The notes: a model not told the origin generated them from the letters alone. Positions 1 to 8,892 are shown, counted from the stretch's first letter. The stretch is 47,322 nucleotides of DNA from DASYQD01 sp036005845 (GCA_036005845.1 DASYQD010000023.1:1-47322), one strand, 5' to 3'. Numbers and translations: made by a program.

Positions 1-507
1 GAGCTGCTGGCGGCGACGATCTCCTGTCAGGGGCTGCCGCTCACCGTGGTGGCGCGACAAGGCCAGGACGCACGGCTCGACCGGCTGCTGGTCGGCCTGC
101 GCCAGCGCTTCGGCACCACCACGATCGCGCGCGGCACCACGGGCGCCGCCCGCGAGCTGCTGCGCACGCTGCGCAGCGGCGGCGCGCTGGGCATGCTGAT
201 CGACCAGGACACGCAGGTCGAGGGCGCGTGGGTGCCGTTCTTCGGCCGGCCGGCGTTCACGCCGCTCGGCGCGGCGCAGATCGGCGCGCGGCGCGGCGTC
301 GCCGTCGTGCCGTCTTTCATCGAGCGGCTGCCGGACGGCAGCCATCTCGCGACGTTTCACCCCGCGCTCGAGCTGCCGGGGGACGCGGTAGACGCAACGG
401 CGCTGATGACGCGTACCATCGAAGAGCAGGTGCGCCGGCGCCCGGAGCAATGGGTGTGGATGCACCGCCGCTGGCGGACGCAGCCGCCAGCCGCGATCGC
501 CGACTGA
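1..507 (+). CDS. LpxL/HtrB-type lysophospholipid acyltransferase, 3' part only
   Basis: The reading frame is open from base 1, so the gene is cut by the window edge and its 168 C-terminal residues are visible. The family transfers acyl chains to lipid A precursors or other lysolipids at the inner membrane. What is seen: the family block with GMLIDQD, followed by WVPFFGRPAFTPLGAA and then RRGVAVVPSFIERL, and the typical C-terminal RRPEQWVWMHRRW signature. The catalytic HxxxxD motif lies upstream of the window. The exact acyl donor or acceptor cannot be told. A sulfatase-fold gene follows 33 nt downstream on the same strand and may be co-transcribed. Confidence 0.85.
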   Translation, partial: ELLAATISCQGLPLTVVARQGQDARLDRLLVGLRQRFGTTTIARGTTGAARELLRTLRSGGALGMLIDQDTQVEGAWVPFFGRPAFTPLGAAQIGARRGVAVVPSFIERLPDGSHLATFHPALELPGDAVDATALMTRTIEEQVRRRPEQWVWMHRRWRTQPPAAIAD

Positions 508-540
508 CGCACTCACCTCTGCCCGCCACCCATTGACGCA

Positions 541-2424
541 GTGACCTCTCGCGCCCGCCTCCTCGCTGTCCTCGGCTGCGCCGTTCTCATCGGCCGGGAG
601 GTGCCGGCTGCGCCGCCGCCGCCACCACCGCAGGGTTGGTACCGGGTCGACCTCTCATCCACGCCGCCCACCTTGCTGCGCGGAACCCCCGACGCCTACA
701 AGGCGCAGCTCGCGGGCCAGGGCGACGACCTCGCGCAGCCGTCGGCCGGGCTGAGCCGCGGCGGCGTCGTCCTCACCGCGCCGCGTACGCACGCCCTGCG
801 GCAGATCGGCTCGACCCTGTCGTGGCGGCTCTCGCTCGGCGGGGAGCCGTATCTCACCTTCACGCCGCTCGCCGACCCGAGCCGCTGCCGCGCGGTCGCG
901 ACGGTGTACGCCGGAGAGCTCGGCGGCCCGCCCGTACGGCTGTGGACGGGGACGGCGCCGGTCAACGCCTGGCCGGCCGGGCCGGAGATCGTGGTCGATC
1001 TCAGTCGCTGGGCCCGCCGCGACATCGGCCTCCATTTCGACGTGCGACGCGCCACGAACGGCTACCGCGATTGCCCGATGGTCTGGGGCAGCCCCGCAGT
1101 CCTCAGCCGCTACGTGCCAGCCAGCTCCCCGCGCTTGCCCAAGACACCGCCGAACGTGCTGCTGCTCGCCGTCGACACGCTGCGCGCCGACGCGCTCGGC
1201 GCCTGGGGCCGCCGGCCGACGGTGACGCCGGCGCTCGACGCGCTGGCCGCCGAGAGCGACGTCTTCCTCGACGCCTTCAGCACCAGCAACTCCACCAACC
1301 CCAGCTTCTCGTCCATCCACACCGGTCTCTACGTGCAGCACCACGGCGTGCGCGATCTGCGGACGCCGCTGCCGGCCGTGCACGTGACGCTCGCCGAGCG
1401 CTTCGCCGCCGCCGGCTACGACACCCACGCGGTGCTCTCGGCGCAGCACCTCGACAACGTCGCCTCCGGTCTCGGCCAAGGGTTCGCAACAGTCGACGAG
1501 GCCGTCGACCATTCGGCCGCGCGCCTCGCCGTCGACCAGGCGATGAACTGGCTGCAGCGCCCGCGCCGCAAGCCGTTCTTCCTCTGGGTCCACCTCTTCG
1601 ACCCGCACACGCCGCACATGCCGCCGGCGCCGTTCGCGCTCGGCCAGCGGGCGGCGACCCGCTACGGGCTGAGCCCGGTCGCCGACTGGGTGAGCTTCCG
1701 CAGCGGCGGCCTGCGCCCCTTCCGCATCCCCGGCCTGGCCGCGGACCGCGACCTCTACTTCGGCGAGGTCGCCTACGCCGACCGCGAGATCGATCGCCTG
1801 CTGGGGCTGCTCGAGAGCCGCGGCCAGCTCGGCGACACCCTCGTCGCCTTCGTCGCCGATCACGGCGAGAACCTCGAAGACCACGGCCTCGCCTACCGTC
1901 ACGCCGGGCTGTGGGACACCACCACGCACGTGCCGCTGATGATCCGCTGGCCCGATCGTGTCGCGAGCGCTCCGAACGTCCGCGGCGGCGCTGCGATCAC
2001 CCGCGGCCGGCGATTGCGCGGCCTCGTGCAGACGATCGACCTCTTCCCCACGCTGCTCGCCGCCGCCGGCCTTCGCCCCAACACCACCGACGGGCGCGAC
2101 CTGCGCACGCTGGTCGACGGCGGCCGCGGCGGCCGGCCGGCGGTGTTCGCCGAGCAGGCCGACGGCGTCGGCGCCTCGGTGCGCACGCCCTCGTGGCGTT
2201 ACTTCGTCTCGGCCGGCAGCAAGCTCGTGGCGCCCGGCGCCTATCTCTACGACCTGCGGCGCGATCCCGGCGAGGTCGTCAATCTCGCCGGCAAGGGCCG
2301 GCGCGAGGAGGCCGAGCTGCGCGCGATGCTCGTCCGCTGGCGGCTCGACGGCAAGCCGTCCGCGCCGCGCTCGAAGCTGACGCCGGAAGAGGAAGCCGCA
2401 CTCCGCGCGCTGGGCTACGACTAG
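541..2424 (+). CDS. Secreted sulfatase/alkaline-phosphatase-superfamily hydrolase with Thr in the nucleophile position
   Basis: This 627-residue protein starts at GTG. Its N-terminus is signal-peptide-like (hydrophobic stretch, then a Pro-rich linker), followed by about 170 residues with no assigned domain. The sulfatase fold starts near residue 203: AVDTLRAD (metal-binding D212), STNPSFSSIHTG (251-262) and VADHGENLEDHG (D440, H441). In true sulfatases the nucleophile block is Cys/Ser-x-Pro-x-Arg. Here it reads T252-N-P-S-F, so Thr replaces the formylglycine precursor and Phe replaces Arg. Thr is the nucleophile in related phosphatases and phosphoethanolamine/phosphoglycerol transferases, so a phosphoester substrate is at least as likely as a sulfate ester. 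The substrate is unknown. Upstream is an lpxL-like gene; tatC converges 10 nt downstream. Confidence 0.8.
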   Translation: MTSRARLLAVLGCAVLIGREVPAAPPPPPPQGWYRVDLSSTPPTLLRGTPDAYKAQLAGQGDDLAQPSAGLSRGGVVLTAPRTHALRQIGSTLSWRLSLGGEPYLTFTPLADPSRCRAVATVYAGELGGPPVRLWTGTAPVNAWPAGPEIVVDLSRWARRDIGLHFDVRRATNGYRDCPMVWGSPAVLSRYVPASSPRLPKTPPNVLLLAVDTLRADALGAWGRRPTVTPALDALAAESDVFLDAFSTSNSTNPSFSSIHTGLYVQHHGVRDLRTPLPAVHVTLAERFAAAGYDTHAVLSAQHLDNVASGLGQGFATVDEAVDHSAARLAVDQAMNWLQRPRRKPFFLWVHLFDPHTPHMPPAPFALGQRAATRYGLSPVADWVSFRSGGLRPFRIPGLAADRDLYFGEVAYADREIDRLLGLLESRGQLGDTLVAFVADHGENLEDHGLAYRHAGLWDTTTHVPLMIRWPDRVASAPNVRGGAAITRGRRLRGLVQTIDLFPTLLAAAGLRPNTTDGRDLRTLVDGGRGGRPAVFAEQADGVGASVRTPSWRYFVSAGSKLVAPGAYLYDLRRDPGEVVNLAGKGRREEAELRAMLVRWRLDGKPSAPRSKLTPEEEAALRALGYD

Positions 2425-2433
2425 GCCGGCGCG

Positions 2434-3276
2434 CTACGAGTACACCGCTTCGGCGTCTTCTTCTTCCTCTGCCTCGGCTTCCGCATCGGCCCGCTTCTTC
2501 GCGCGGCCGACGATCGCCGCCGCCGCCACGCCCAGCAGGTAGAGCCCCAGCGTCGGCACCGCGAACAGGCAGAGGTTGAAGACGTCGGAGGTGGGCGTGA
2601 TGATCGCCGCCGCCACGAAGATCACCAGCACCGCCCAGCGGAAGTTGCGCAGCAGGAAGCGCGGCGTCACCAGACCGACGCGGGCGAGGAAGACGATCAC
2701 CAGCGGCAGCTCGAACATCAGTGCGAGGCCGAGGATCACCGTCATCAGGAAGCTGAGATAGCTCGGCCCGGTGATCGCCGGCGTGAAGTTGCGGCCCATC
2801 TCGAGCAGGAACTCGACCGAGAACGGGAAGGCCACGTAGTAGGCGAAAGCGCCGCCGGCGAGGAAGAGCAGCGAGCCGGAGACGATGAACCCGAGGGTGT
2901 AGTAGCGCTCGCGCGAGTAGAGGCCGGGGCGGATGAACCGCCAGAGGTGGTAGAGGATCACCGGCGCCGCCGCGAAGAGCGCCGCCAGCAGCGCCACCTT
3001 GATGTAGAGCATGAACGCGTCGGTGACCGAGAGGATCACCAGCTTCTGCCCCTTCGGCAGGTAGCGGTAGGCGGGTTTGGCGAGGAACTCGAAGATCGCC
3101 TCCACCTTCCACCAGCAGACGAAGAAGGCCAGGCCGAGCGCGCCGATCACCCACATCAACCGGTTGCGCAGCTCCTCGAGGTGCTCGAGGAGACTCATGC
3201 TCGGCAGCTCCTCGCGCTCGCGACGCAGCGCCGGCGGCCGCCGCCGCACGCCCGGCGCGCTGCGCTCGTCGCTCAT
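2434..3276 (-). CDS. tatC: Sec-independent protein translocase TatC
   Basis: TatC is the receptor of the twin-arginine pathway, which exports folded proteins across the inner membrane. The 280-residue product starts with about 25 charged residues. The conserved SLLEHLEELRNRL segment follows, with the family's invariant Glu, then six membrane spans including FIRPGLYSRERYY and the FPF and ITP loops. The C-terminus is a short acidic tail rich in Ala and Glu. Its start overlaps the stop of the upstream tatA/B gene as ATGA, which indicates translational coupling. The long charged N-terminus is somewhat unusual; a later Met at residue 27, directly before SLLEHLEEL, is an alternative start. Confidence 0.95.
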   Translation of the reverse strand: MSDERSAPGVRRRPPALRREREELPSMSLLEHLEELRNRLMWVIGALGLAFFVCWWKVEAIFEFLAKPAYRYLPKGQKLVILSVTDAFMLYIKVALLAALFAAAPVILYHLWRFIRPGLYSRERYYTLGFIVSGSLLFLAGGAFAYYVAFPFSVEFLLEMGRNFTPAITGPSYLSFLMTVILGLALMFELPLVIVFLARVGLVTPRFLLRNFRWAVLVIFVAAAIITPTSDVFNLCLFAVPTLGLYLLGVAAAAIVGRAKKRADAEAEAEEEEDAEAVYS

Positions 3277-3707
3277 TGCAGCTGCGTCGGCGTGATGGGC
3301 TCTGGCGCGGGCTCAGGGGACGCAGCTGCGGGCTCGGCAGCCTGCCGTGCGGCGTCGGCTTCGAGCGCCGCCCCGAAATCCGCGAGCAGCTCGGCGGCCG
3401 GCGGCTCGGAAGACGCATGCGGCGCGGCCGCGGACGAGGCCGCGGACGCGGCCACGGTGCCGGCCGGCAGCGCCGCCGAGATCGCCGGCGCCGGCGCGGC
3501 TGTCGCGGCAGGCTGCGCCCGCCAGGCCGGCGTCTCCGGCTCCTCGAGCTGCGTGTTCACCGCCCGCTGCAGCTCGGTCGAGGCGCGGCGGAACTCCGCC
3601 ATGCCCTTGCCGATCGTGCGGCCGATCTGCGGCAGGCGCTTCGGTCCGAAGATGAGCAGCGCGAGGATGAAGATGAAGACCAGCTCGGGACCGCCGATGC
3701 CGAACAT
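3273..3707 (-). CDS. tatA: Twin-arginine translocase subunit TatA/TatB
   Basis: This is the pore-forming or bridging subunit of the Tat system. The product opens with MFGIGGPELVFIFILALL, a single membrane span followed by the FGPKRLP hinge and an amphipathic helix (GRTIGKGMAEFRRA), the classical TatA/TatB order. The tail of about 90 residues is Ala/Pro/Glu-rich and low complexity. I chose the ATG at 3707 because the family begins exactly here and because a TATCAT -10-like hexamer lies 6 nt upstream; the frame stays open 17 codons further. The gene forms an operon with tatC through an ATGA overlap. TatA and TatB cannot be told apart from this sequence. Only one such gene is in the window. Confidence 0.92.
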   Translation of the reverse strand: MFGIGGPELVFIFILALLIFGPKRLPQIGRTIGKGMAEFRRASTELQRAVNTQLEEPETPAWRAQPAATAAPAPAISAALPAGTVAASAASSAAAPHASSEPPAAELLADFGAALEADAARQAAEPAAASPEPAPEPITPTQLQ

Positions 3708-3713
3708 GCGCAG

Positions 3714-3719
3714 ATGATA
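3714..3719 (-). promoter_or_regulatory. -10 element of the tatA/B-tatC operon, leaderless geometry
   Basis: TATCAT on the minus strand, with 6 nt between it and the ATG at 3707. No Shine-Dalgarno sequence fits in that space. No convincing -35 is seen. Confidence 0.55.
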
Positions 3720-3805
3720 GCGCGTCGCGGCGGCGGCCCCGGCGACCTCGACTAGCAACTGAATGACGGCAGGATCCGGCGAAAGATCTGGCGAAACTCG
3801 GGTGC

Positions 3806-3811
3806 TATCAT
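3806..3811 (+). promoter_or_regulatory. -10 element of the S41 peptidase gene, leaderless geometry
   Basis: TATCAT, identical to the element of the divergent tatA/B gene, with 9 nt before the ATG at 3821. No SD and no clear -35 are visible. Confidence 0.5.
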
Positions 3812-3820
3812 TCGCGCTCT

Positions 3821-5455
3821 ATGCGGCGACCCTGGCGCATCGCGGCTGCCCTCCTCTTCGTCATCACCACCATCGCCGGCGCCCTCTTCGGCGACCGCCT
3901 GCTCGCCCTCTCCGACAACGCCCGCGCCGGCCTGCGCCAGTACACCGAGCTGGTCGAGGCGGTGCACGCGCACTCGGGCGCCGAGGTGAGCTACAAGGAC
4001 GTCGTCTACTCCTCGATCAACGGCATGCTGCGGAAGCTCGATCCGCACACCAGCTTCCTGCCGCCCGAGGCCTACGCGCGCATGCGCGACCGCCAGCAGT
4101 CGAGCTTCTTCGGCCTCGGCATCCTCGTCGGCATGCGCGACGACAAGCTCACCGTCATCTCGCCGCTCGAGGGCACGCCCGCCTCGCGCATGGGCATCCG
4201 CGCCGGCGACATCATCACCTCCATCGAGGGCGAGCCGACCAACGACATGCCGCTCGACGACGCGGTGATGAAGCTCAAGGGCCCGAAGGACACCGAGGTC
4301 ACCATCACCGTCGCCCGCCGCGGCGTCAGCACGCCGCTCGAGCTGACCATCAAGCGCGCCGAGATCCCGCTCACCACGGTGCGCTACGTGATGATGATCG
4401 CGCCCGACACCGGCTACTTCCGCGTCACCGAGTTCTCGCGGTCGACCGGCAAGGAAGTGCAGGACGCCATCGCCAGCCTGCGCAACCAGGGCATGAAGCG
4501 GCTGCTGCTCGACCTGCGCAACAACGGCGGCGGCCTGCTCGACCAGGCGATCGCGGTGGCCGACCAGTTCGTGCCCGAGGGCTCGACCATCGTCGAGACC
4601 AAGGGCCGCATCCGCGACTCCTTCCACAAGTACGAGGCCGAGGGCGAGCACCGGCCGCTCGACCTGCCGCTCGTCGTGCTGGTCAACAGCGGCTCGGCGT
4701 CGGCCTCCGAGATCCTCGCCGGCGCCATCCAGGACCACGACGTCGGCGTCATCGCCGGCACCCCGACGTGGGGCAAGGGCCTCGTGCAGACCGTTTACGG
4801 CCTGCCCTTCGACGGCGCGCTGGCGCTCACCACCGCCAGCTACTACACGCCGTCGGGCCGCCTCATCCAGCGCGACTACACCTCGGTCTACGACTACTAC
4901 GCGCACGGCGACGGCGTCGGCGAGGACGACGAGGAGAGCAACACCGGCCCCGTCGAGCTGCCGCACGGCGACGAGCCGGTCTTCTACACCGACCTCGGCC
5001 GCAAGGTCTACGGCGGCGGCGGCATCACCCCCGACGTGCTGATCCACGCCGAGGAGCAGCCCGAGCTGCTGCAGTTCCTCGAGGCGCGCAACGCTTTCTT
5101 CGAGTTCGGCGTCGAGTACACCGCCGACCACAAGATCACCGACCCGAGCTGGACGCCGGGCCCCGAGGTGCTGCGCGACTTCGAGCGCTGGGTGCGCGCG
5201 CAGGGCATGGCCGAGGACGAGGCCGACCTCGACAAGGGCTTCCAGGACGAGAAGACCCGCAAGGACGTGCTCGAGCGCCTGCGCGCCGAGATCTTCAACG
5301 CCACCCTCGGCAACGACGTGCGCTATCGCGTGCTCGCCGAGGGCGACCACCAGATCCAACAAGCCCTTGGCCTCTTCGGCAAGGCCAGCGACCTGCTGGC
5401 GAGCCGCAAGAACAGCAAGGGCGACACCCACGTGGCCGCCGGCACCCACCGGTAG
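3821..5455 (+). CDS. S41 family C-terminal processing peptidase (CtpA/Prc type)
   Basis: This periplasmic, membrane-anchored serine protease trims or degrades proteins from their C-termini. The 544-residue product has an N-terminal membrane anchor (about residues 5-25) and the family-specific KLDPHTSFL segment. A PDZ domain follows (about 95-185, with GLGILVGMRDDKLTVISP), then the S41 core. In SGSASASEI the catalytic Ser is S294 by alignment with CtpA, and K319 in TWGKGLVQT completes the Ser-Lys dyad. A C-terminal extension of about 190 residues with an acidic loop follows the core and is longer than in minimal CtpA. The gene is divergent from tat and ends just before a strong terminator. Confidence 0.93.
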   Translation: MRRPWRIAAALLFVITTIAGALFGDRLLALSDNARAGLRQYTELVEAVHAHSGAEVSYKDVVYSSINGMLRKLDPHTSFLPPEAYARMRDRQQSSFFGLGILVGMRDDKLTVISPLEGTPASRMGIRAGDIITSIEGEPTNDMPLDDAVMKLKGPKDTEVTITVARRGVSTPLELTIKRAEIPLTTVRYVMMIAPDTGYFRVTEFSRSTGKEVQDAIASLRNQGMKRLLLDLRNNGGGLLDQAIAVADQFVPEGSTIVETKGRIRDSFHKYEAEGEHRPLDLPLVVLVNSGSASASEILAGAIQDHDVGVIAGTPTWGKGLVQTVYGLPFDGALALTTASYYTPSGRLIQRDYTSVYDYYAHGDGVGEDDEESNTGPVELPHGDEPVFYTDLGRKVYGGGGITPDVLIHAEEQPELLQFLEARNAFFEFGVEYTADHKITDPSWTPGPEVLRDFERWVRAQGMAEDEADLDKGFQDEKTRKDVLERLRAEIFNATLGNDVRYRVLAEGDHQIQQALGLFGKASDLLASRKNSKGDTHVAAGTHR

Positions 5456-5500
5456 CTACCCCCAAACACCGACCGCAACCACCTGAGGGGTGGATCAGCG

Positions 5501-5534
5501 GGCCCGTTCTCGACGCGAGAGCGGGCCTTTTTTC
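5501..5534 (+). terminator. Rho-independent terminator of the S41 peptidase gene
   Basis: Two 12-nt arms (5501-5512 and 5516-5527) pair with one G-T wobble around a 3-nt loop and are followed by six T residues. The U-tract is on the plus strand only, so it serves the S41 gene and not the converging transporter gene. Confidence 0.9.
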
Positions 5535-5558
5535 ATGTTGCGGCAAGCTTCCGAGGGC

Positions 5559-7133
5559 CTACTCCACACCCGCCGTGAGCTTCTTGACCAGCGGGCTGAC
5601 CAGCAGGGCCACCACCCCGGCGCCGCCGATGATCAGACCCACTGCCCAGAACAGGGCCGAGGGGGCGAGGGTCTCGAGCCGGCCGGCAACCAAACCGGCG
5701 AACACGTTGCCGAGCGCCGAGGCGACGAACCAGATCCCCATCATCTGCCCGACGCGGTCGCGCGGGGCCAGCTTGGTGATCGAGGACAGCCCCACCGGCG
5801 ACAGCGAGAGCTCGCCGCAGGTGTGGAGGAAGTAGGTGACCACCAGCCATGCCGCCGTCACCGGGTGCTCCTTGGTGGCGTTGACTGCCCCCCAGGCGAG
5901 CACCAGGAAGCCGGCCGCCAGCCCGATGAGGCCGAGCGCGAACTTGAGCGGGATCGACGGGTTGGCCTTGCGTCGCGCCAGATACGTCCACAGCCAGCCG
6001 AACACCGGCGAGAAGATGATGATGAAGATCGGGTTGACGTTCTGCAGCCAGCCGGTCGGCATCTCCCAGCCGAAGTAGACGCGGTCGGTCAAGTCGCGGG
6101 CGAAGAGGTTCAGCGACGAGCCCGCCTGCTCGAAGCCCGACCAGAAGATGGCGGCGAGGATGAAGATCCAGAAGATCACCAGCAGCCGCTGCTTCTGCAC
6201 CTTGTCGTAGCCGCCAGCCACCAGCAGATAGATGAAGTAGAGGATGGCGAGGCCGATGATGCCGTAGCCGAGGCCGCCGGCCACCGTCGTCAGCGTCACC
6301 GCCAGGGTCCCCGAGATGGCGAGGAAGGCGAAGATGGCGATGACCACCACCACGCCGACGAGCGTCAGCACGAAGGTGCGGGTGCGCTGGGTCAGCACGT
6401 GCGGCGGTTCGTCGCCCTTGAGCAGCCCGGCGCTACCGAGGTGACGCACGCCCAGCTTGTACTGCACCAGCCCGAACAGCATGCCGAAGCCGGCCGCCGA
6501 GAACCCCCAGTGCCAGTCGAGCTTCTCTCCCAACGTGCTGCAGACGAAGGGGCCGAGGAAGGCGCCGAGGTTGATGCCCATGTAGTAGATGGAGAACCCG
6601 GAGTCTCGCCGCGCGCCACCCTCGGGATAGAGGTCGCCCACCATGGTGCTGATGTTTGGCTTCAGCAGGCCGGTGCCGAGCACGATGAGGATGAGGCCGG
6701 TGAAGAAGGTGGGGATCGTCGGCAACCCCAGCAGCGGCGCCGCGATGGTGAAGTGGCCGGCGGCGATGATGCAGCCGCCGACGAACACCGCTTTGCGCTG
6801 GCCCCAGATCTTGTCCGCCACCCAGCCGCCGGGCAGCGCCAGCAGGTAGACCATGCCGGTGTAGAGGCCGTAGATGGCGGAGGCCTTGTCCACCGGGAAG
6901 CCGAGACCGCCGTTGGCCACCGCCACCGGCGTGGTCATGAAAAGGACCAGCAGCGCCCGCATGCCGTAGTACGACAGCCGCTCCCACATCTCGGTGAAGA
7001 ACAGCGTCGACAGCCCACGCGGGTGCCCAAACCAGACGCCGCCGGGCGGGTGTTGCAGGGGCGGCTTGTCGGTGGCCGTGGAAGCGACCTCCACCACCTC
7101 GTGGTAGGGCTGTTTGCGCGGGCCGTCGCTCAT
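5559..7133 (-). CDS. POT-family proton-dependent oligopeptide symporter
   Basis: This inner-membrane major-facilitator protein imports di- and tripeptides with protons. The 524-residue product carries the POT signature: TEMWERLSYYGMRALL corresponds to ExxERFxYYG. It also has GGWVADKIWGQR in the loop between helices 2 and 3, FSIYYMGINLGAFLGP, and about 12-14 membrane spans. Start choice: the frame is open further upstream, but the ATG at 7133 has a GAGGTGA Shine-Dalgarno sequence 5 nt away and begins MSDGPRK, as is usual for the family. The gene is monocistronic, converges on the S41 protease gene and is divergent from the unknown membrane-protein gene. Confidence 0.93.
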   Translation of the reverse strand: MSDGPRKQPYHEVVEVASTATDKPPLQHPPGGVWFGHPRGLSTLFFTEMWERLSYYGMRALLVLFMTTPVAVANGGLGFPVDKASAIYGLYTGMVYLLALPGGWVADKIWGQRKAVFVGGCIIAAGHFTIAAPLLGLPTIPTFFTGLILIVLGTGLLKPNISTMVGDLYPEGGARRDSGFSIYYMGINLGAFLGPFVCSTLGEKLDWHWGFSAAGFGMLFGLVQYKLGVRHLGSAGLLKGDEPPHVLTQRTRTFVLTLVGVVVVIAIFAFLAISGTLAVTLTTVAGGLGYGIIGLAILYFIYLLVAGGYDKVQKQRLLVIFWIFILAAIFWSGFEQAGSSLNLFARDLTDRVYFGWEMPTGWLQNVNPIFIIIFSPVFGWLWTYLARRKANPSIPLKFALGLIGLAAGFLVLAWGAVNATKEHPVTAAWLVVTYFLHTCGELSLSPVGLSSITKLAPRDRVGQMMGIWFVASALGNVFAGLVAGRLETLAPSALFWAVGLIIGGAGVVALLVSPLVKKLTAGVE

Positions 7134-7267
7134 CGCGTCACCTCGGTTTCGGCTGTTTTGGCGAGCACACCGGGAACTTGGTGGTACCTTCGCTGCGTGA
7201 AAGGCCAATCAGCAAGAGTGTTGCCGGGCCCGAAGGATAGCGCGGGCCGCGTGTAAGCGGCAACGCG

Positions 7268-8446
7268 ATGTCGCCAAGCGCGATGATCGGCGTCGTCTGC
7301 GGGATCTGGGTGCTCCTGGCCGGAGCGTCGCTGTTCTTTGCCGTCGCTGCGTGGAGGGGCTTCGCCTTTCGGCCGCGCCAGCTCGAAACGTCGAACCGCG
7401 AGCGCCATGGCCTGCGATACCGCTACGCCGAACGCCGGGCAGGCCTCCGCTTCGTCGGCTTCTTCGTCAGCGTCGCCGTGCCGCGTGCTCTCAGTTTCGC
7501 CCTACATCGCGAGCGGCGCTTCGACCTCTTCGGCAAGTGGACAGGGCTGACGAGAGAGCTCCAGACGGGTGACCCCACCTTCGATCACGCCTTCTACGTC
7601 GACACCGCCGATCCGACAGGGGCCGTCCTGTTGCGGCGTCAAGAGGTCCGCGATCGGCTGGTGTCACTGCCGCGACGGCTGCGCGAGCACGAGGGCCGGC
7701 TGCACGGGCTGCACTGCGCCGACGGCGAGCTCCACGTCGAGGTGCGAACGATGACTGTGTCCGAGGAGCACTTGCGGGCTCAGGAAGAGCTCGCCATCGA
7801 CGGCATCGCCCCTCTCGTTGCAGAGATCTGGGCGACCCGGCCGGAGGGGGCCGCGGTCTCCGCGCCCCCGCCCGGCCGCGAGCACACGGTGCGCAAGGTT
7901 TATCTCGGGCCCTGGCTGATCGGCTGCGCCATCGCGCCGGCCGTGATCGCCCTGTCGCCCGCCAGCCTGGTGGTGCCGTTCGCGCTGCTCGCGCAGGGGG
8001 CCCTCGTCGGTGGCCTGCTGTTCCTCACCTTCCTGGTGTGGGCCTTCCGCTACGTCGGCCAGGGTCCGCGACGGCATTGGCTCCTCGTGGAATGGCTGCT
8101 CCTCGCCGCGCCCGGGTTCGTGTTCACCGCGGCCCTCGCCCTGCGCACCGCTAACCTTCACCTCGACGCCAGCCCTCGCGAACGCGTCACCGTCACCGAT
8201 CCCTGGCTGCACGAGACCAAGGCAACCTACCCGGGGACCTCCACCATCTTCGCCATCTCCTTCGACAGCGACCATCCGGTCCTCGCGCGGGCGGCGAGCC
8301 GGCGCGCCGAGTACGTGCTCGATCGGTCGACCGTCGCGCGGCTGTACTCGAGCTGGCACCGCGGGCACGGCAAGACGGCGGTCGTCGAGTTGCGTCGAGG
8401 CGCTCTCGGGCACCCGTGGATCGCGGGCGTCTCGCCCGGTCCCTGA
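7268..8446 (+). CDS. Unrecognised polytopic membrane protein
   Basis: I do not recognise this 392-residue protein. It has one membrane span at the N-terminus (about residues 5-28), then a long Arg-rich soluble part. Two or three spans sit between about 215 and 260 and another near 275-300. A soluble C-terminal domain contains the string DRSTVARLYSSWHRGHG. No catalytic motif is evident. ATG 7268 and the in-frame ATG at 7283 are both possible starts; neither has a good SD. A 70-bp stretch inside the gene (codons about 66-89) recurs 1.5 kb downstream with a mostly synonymous difference pattern, which suggests a former paralogue. Confidence 0.6.
   Translation: MSPSAMIGVVCGIWVLLAGASLFFAVAAWRGFAFRPRQLETSNRERHGLRYRYAERRAGLRFVGFFVSVAVPRALSFALHRERRFDLFGKWTGLTRELQTGDPTFDHAFYVDTADPTGAVLLRRQEVRDRLVSLPRRLREHEGRLHGLHCADGELHVEVRTMTVSEEHLRAQEELAIDGIAPLVAEIWATRPEGAAVSAPPPGREHTVRKVYLGPWLIGCAIAPAVIALSPASLVVPFALLAQGALVGGLLFLTFLVWAFRYVGQGPRRHWLLVEWLLLAAPGFVFTAALALRTANLHLDASPRERVTVTDPWLHETKATYPGTSTIFAISFDSDHPVLARAASRRAEYVLDRSTVARLYSSWHRGHGKTAVVELRRGALGHPWIAGVSPGP
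7465..7534 (+). repeat. 70-bp duplicated coding segment, copy A (intact gene)
   Basis: This segment encodes VSVAVPRALSFALHRERR and five more residues inside the membrane-protein gene. It matches 8981-9050 at 66 of 70 positions in the same orientation. Confidence 0.85.
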
Positions 8447-8568
8447 GCCACTGAAGCGAACTGTGCGGAAGTGCTGTCTCGCCACGCAAGTTGATCGTGC
8501 CGATCCGCGGATGATGGAGAGTCAGACGAGCGACTAGGGTGCGTCGTCCTCGTTCGCTTCTCTGGCTT

Positions 8569-8610
8569 TCAGCCAATCGCGCGGCGATCGTTGGCGTCCA
8601 GCGCGAGCAA
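8569..8610 (-). pseudogene. Possible remnant of a VapC-like PIN toxin start
   Basis: Three nucleotides after the antitoxin stop, a frame beginning with TTG reads LLALDANDRRAIG and then stops. PIN toxins open with a short hydrophobic strand ending in D-x-N, and LALDAN fits that pattern, but the frame ends 14 codons in. This is either a truncated toxin or chance. Confidence is low because only about seven residues are informative. Confidence 0.2.
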
Positions 8611-8613
8611 CGC

Positions 8614-8886
8614 TCAGGGTCTCTCCAGCCGCTCTCGATCGTCCGCGAGGATCTCGGTGGCAGTCGGCGTCGGCGGAAGCCCACGCGTCGCGGCTTCGCC
8701 CATTTTCAGCCACTCGTCGAGCCACTTCGCCGTCGCCTGAGCCTCGGCGGGCGCCGGGACGCGCCGCGCGTCAAGGCCGGCACGCACCAACTCTGGAACG
8801 AGTTCCTTCAGCTTCTTCTTTTGCCGCACCGCCTCGATCTTGACCTCGGTCAGCAGCTCGTCAGGAAGCTCGATCGTGGTCTTCAC
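8614..8886 (-). CDS. VapB-like ribbon-helix-helix antitoxin, apparently orphan
   Basis: This 90-residue protein begins at GTG with MKTTIELPDELLTEVK, the typical beta-strand plus helix opening of ribbon-helix-helix antitoxins. A second helix (RQKKKLKELVPELVRAGL) and a Pro-containing acidic tail follow, as expected for the toxin-binding end. Such proteins bind their own promoter as dimers and neutralise a PIN-domain nuclease encoded immediately downstream. No intact toxin follows here; only a possible stub is present. A TAAAGT -10-like hexamer 6 nt before the GTG supports the start. Alternatively it could be a solitary DNA-binding regulator. Confidence 0.75.
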   Translation of the reverse strand: MKTTIELPDELLTEVKIEAVRQKKKLKELVPELVRAGLDARRVPAPAEAQATAKWLDEWLKMGEAATRGLPPTPTATEILADDRERLERP

Positions 8887-8892
8887 TCGCCC

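Noticed and set aside
3752..5449. Very long open frames antisense to GC-rich genes (for example opposite the S41 protease, the sulfatase-like gene, greA and pilT)
   Set aside because: They lie exactly opposite well-supported genes, lack RBS and protein-like composition, and arise because stop codons are rare in antisense frames of GC-rich codons.
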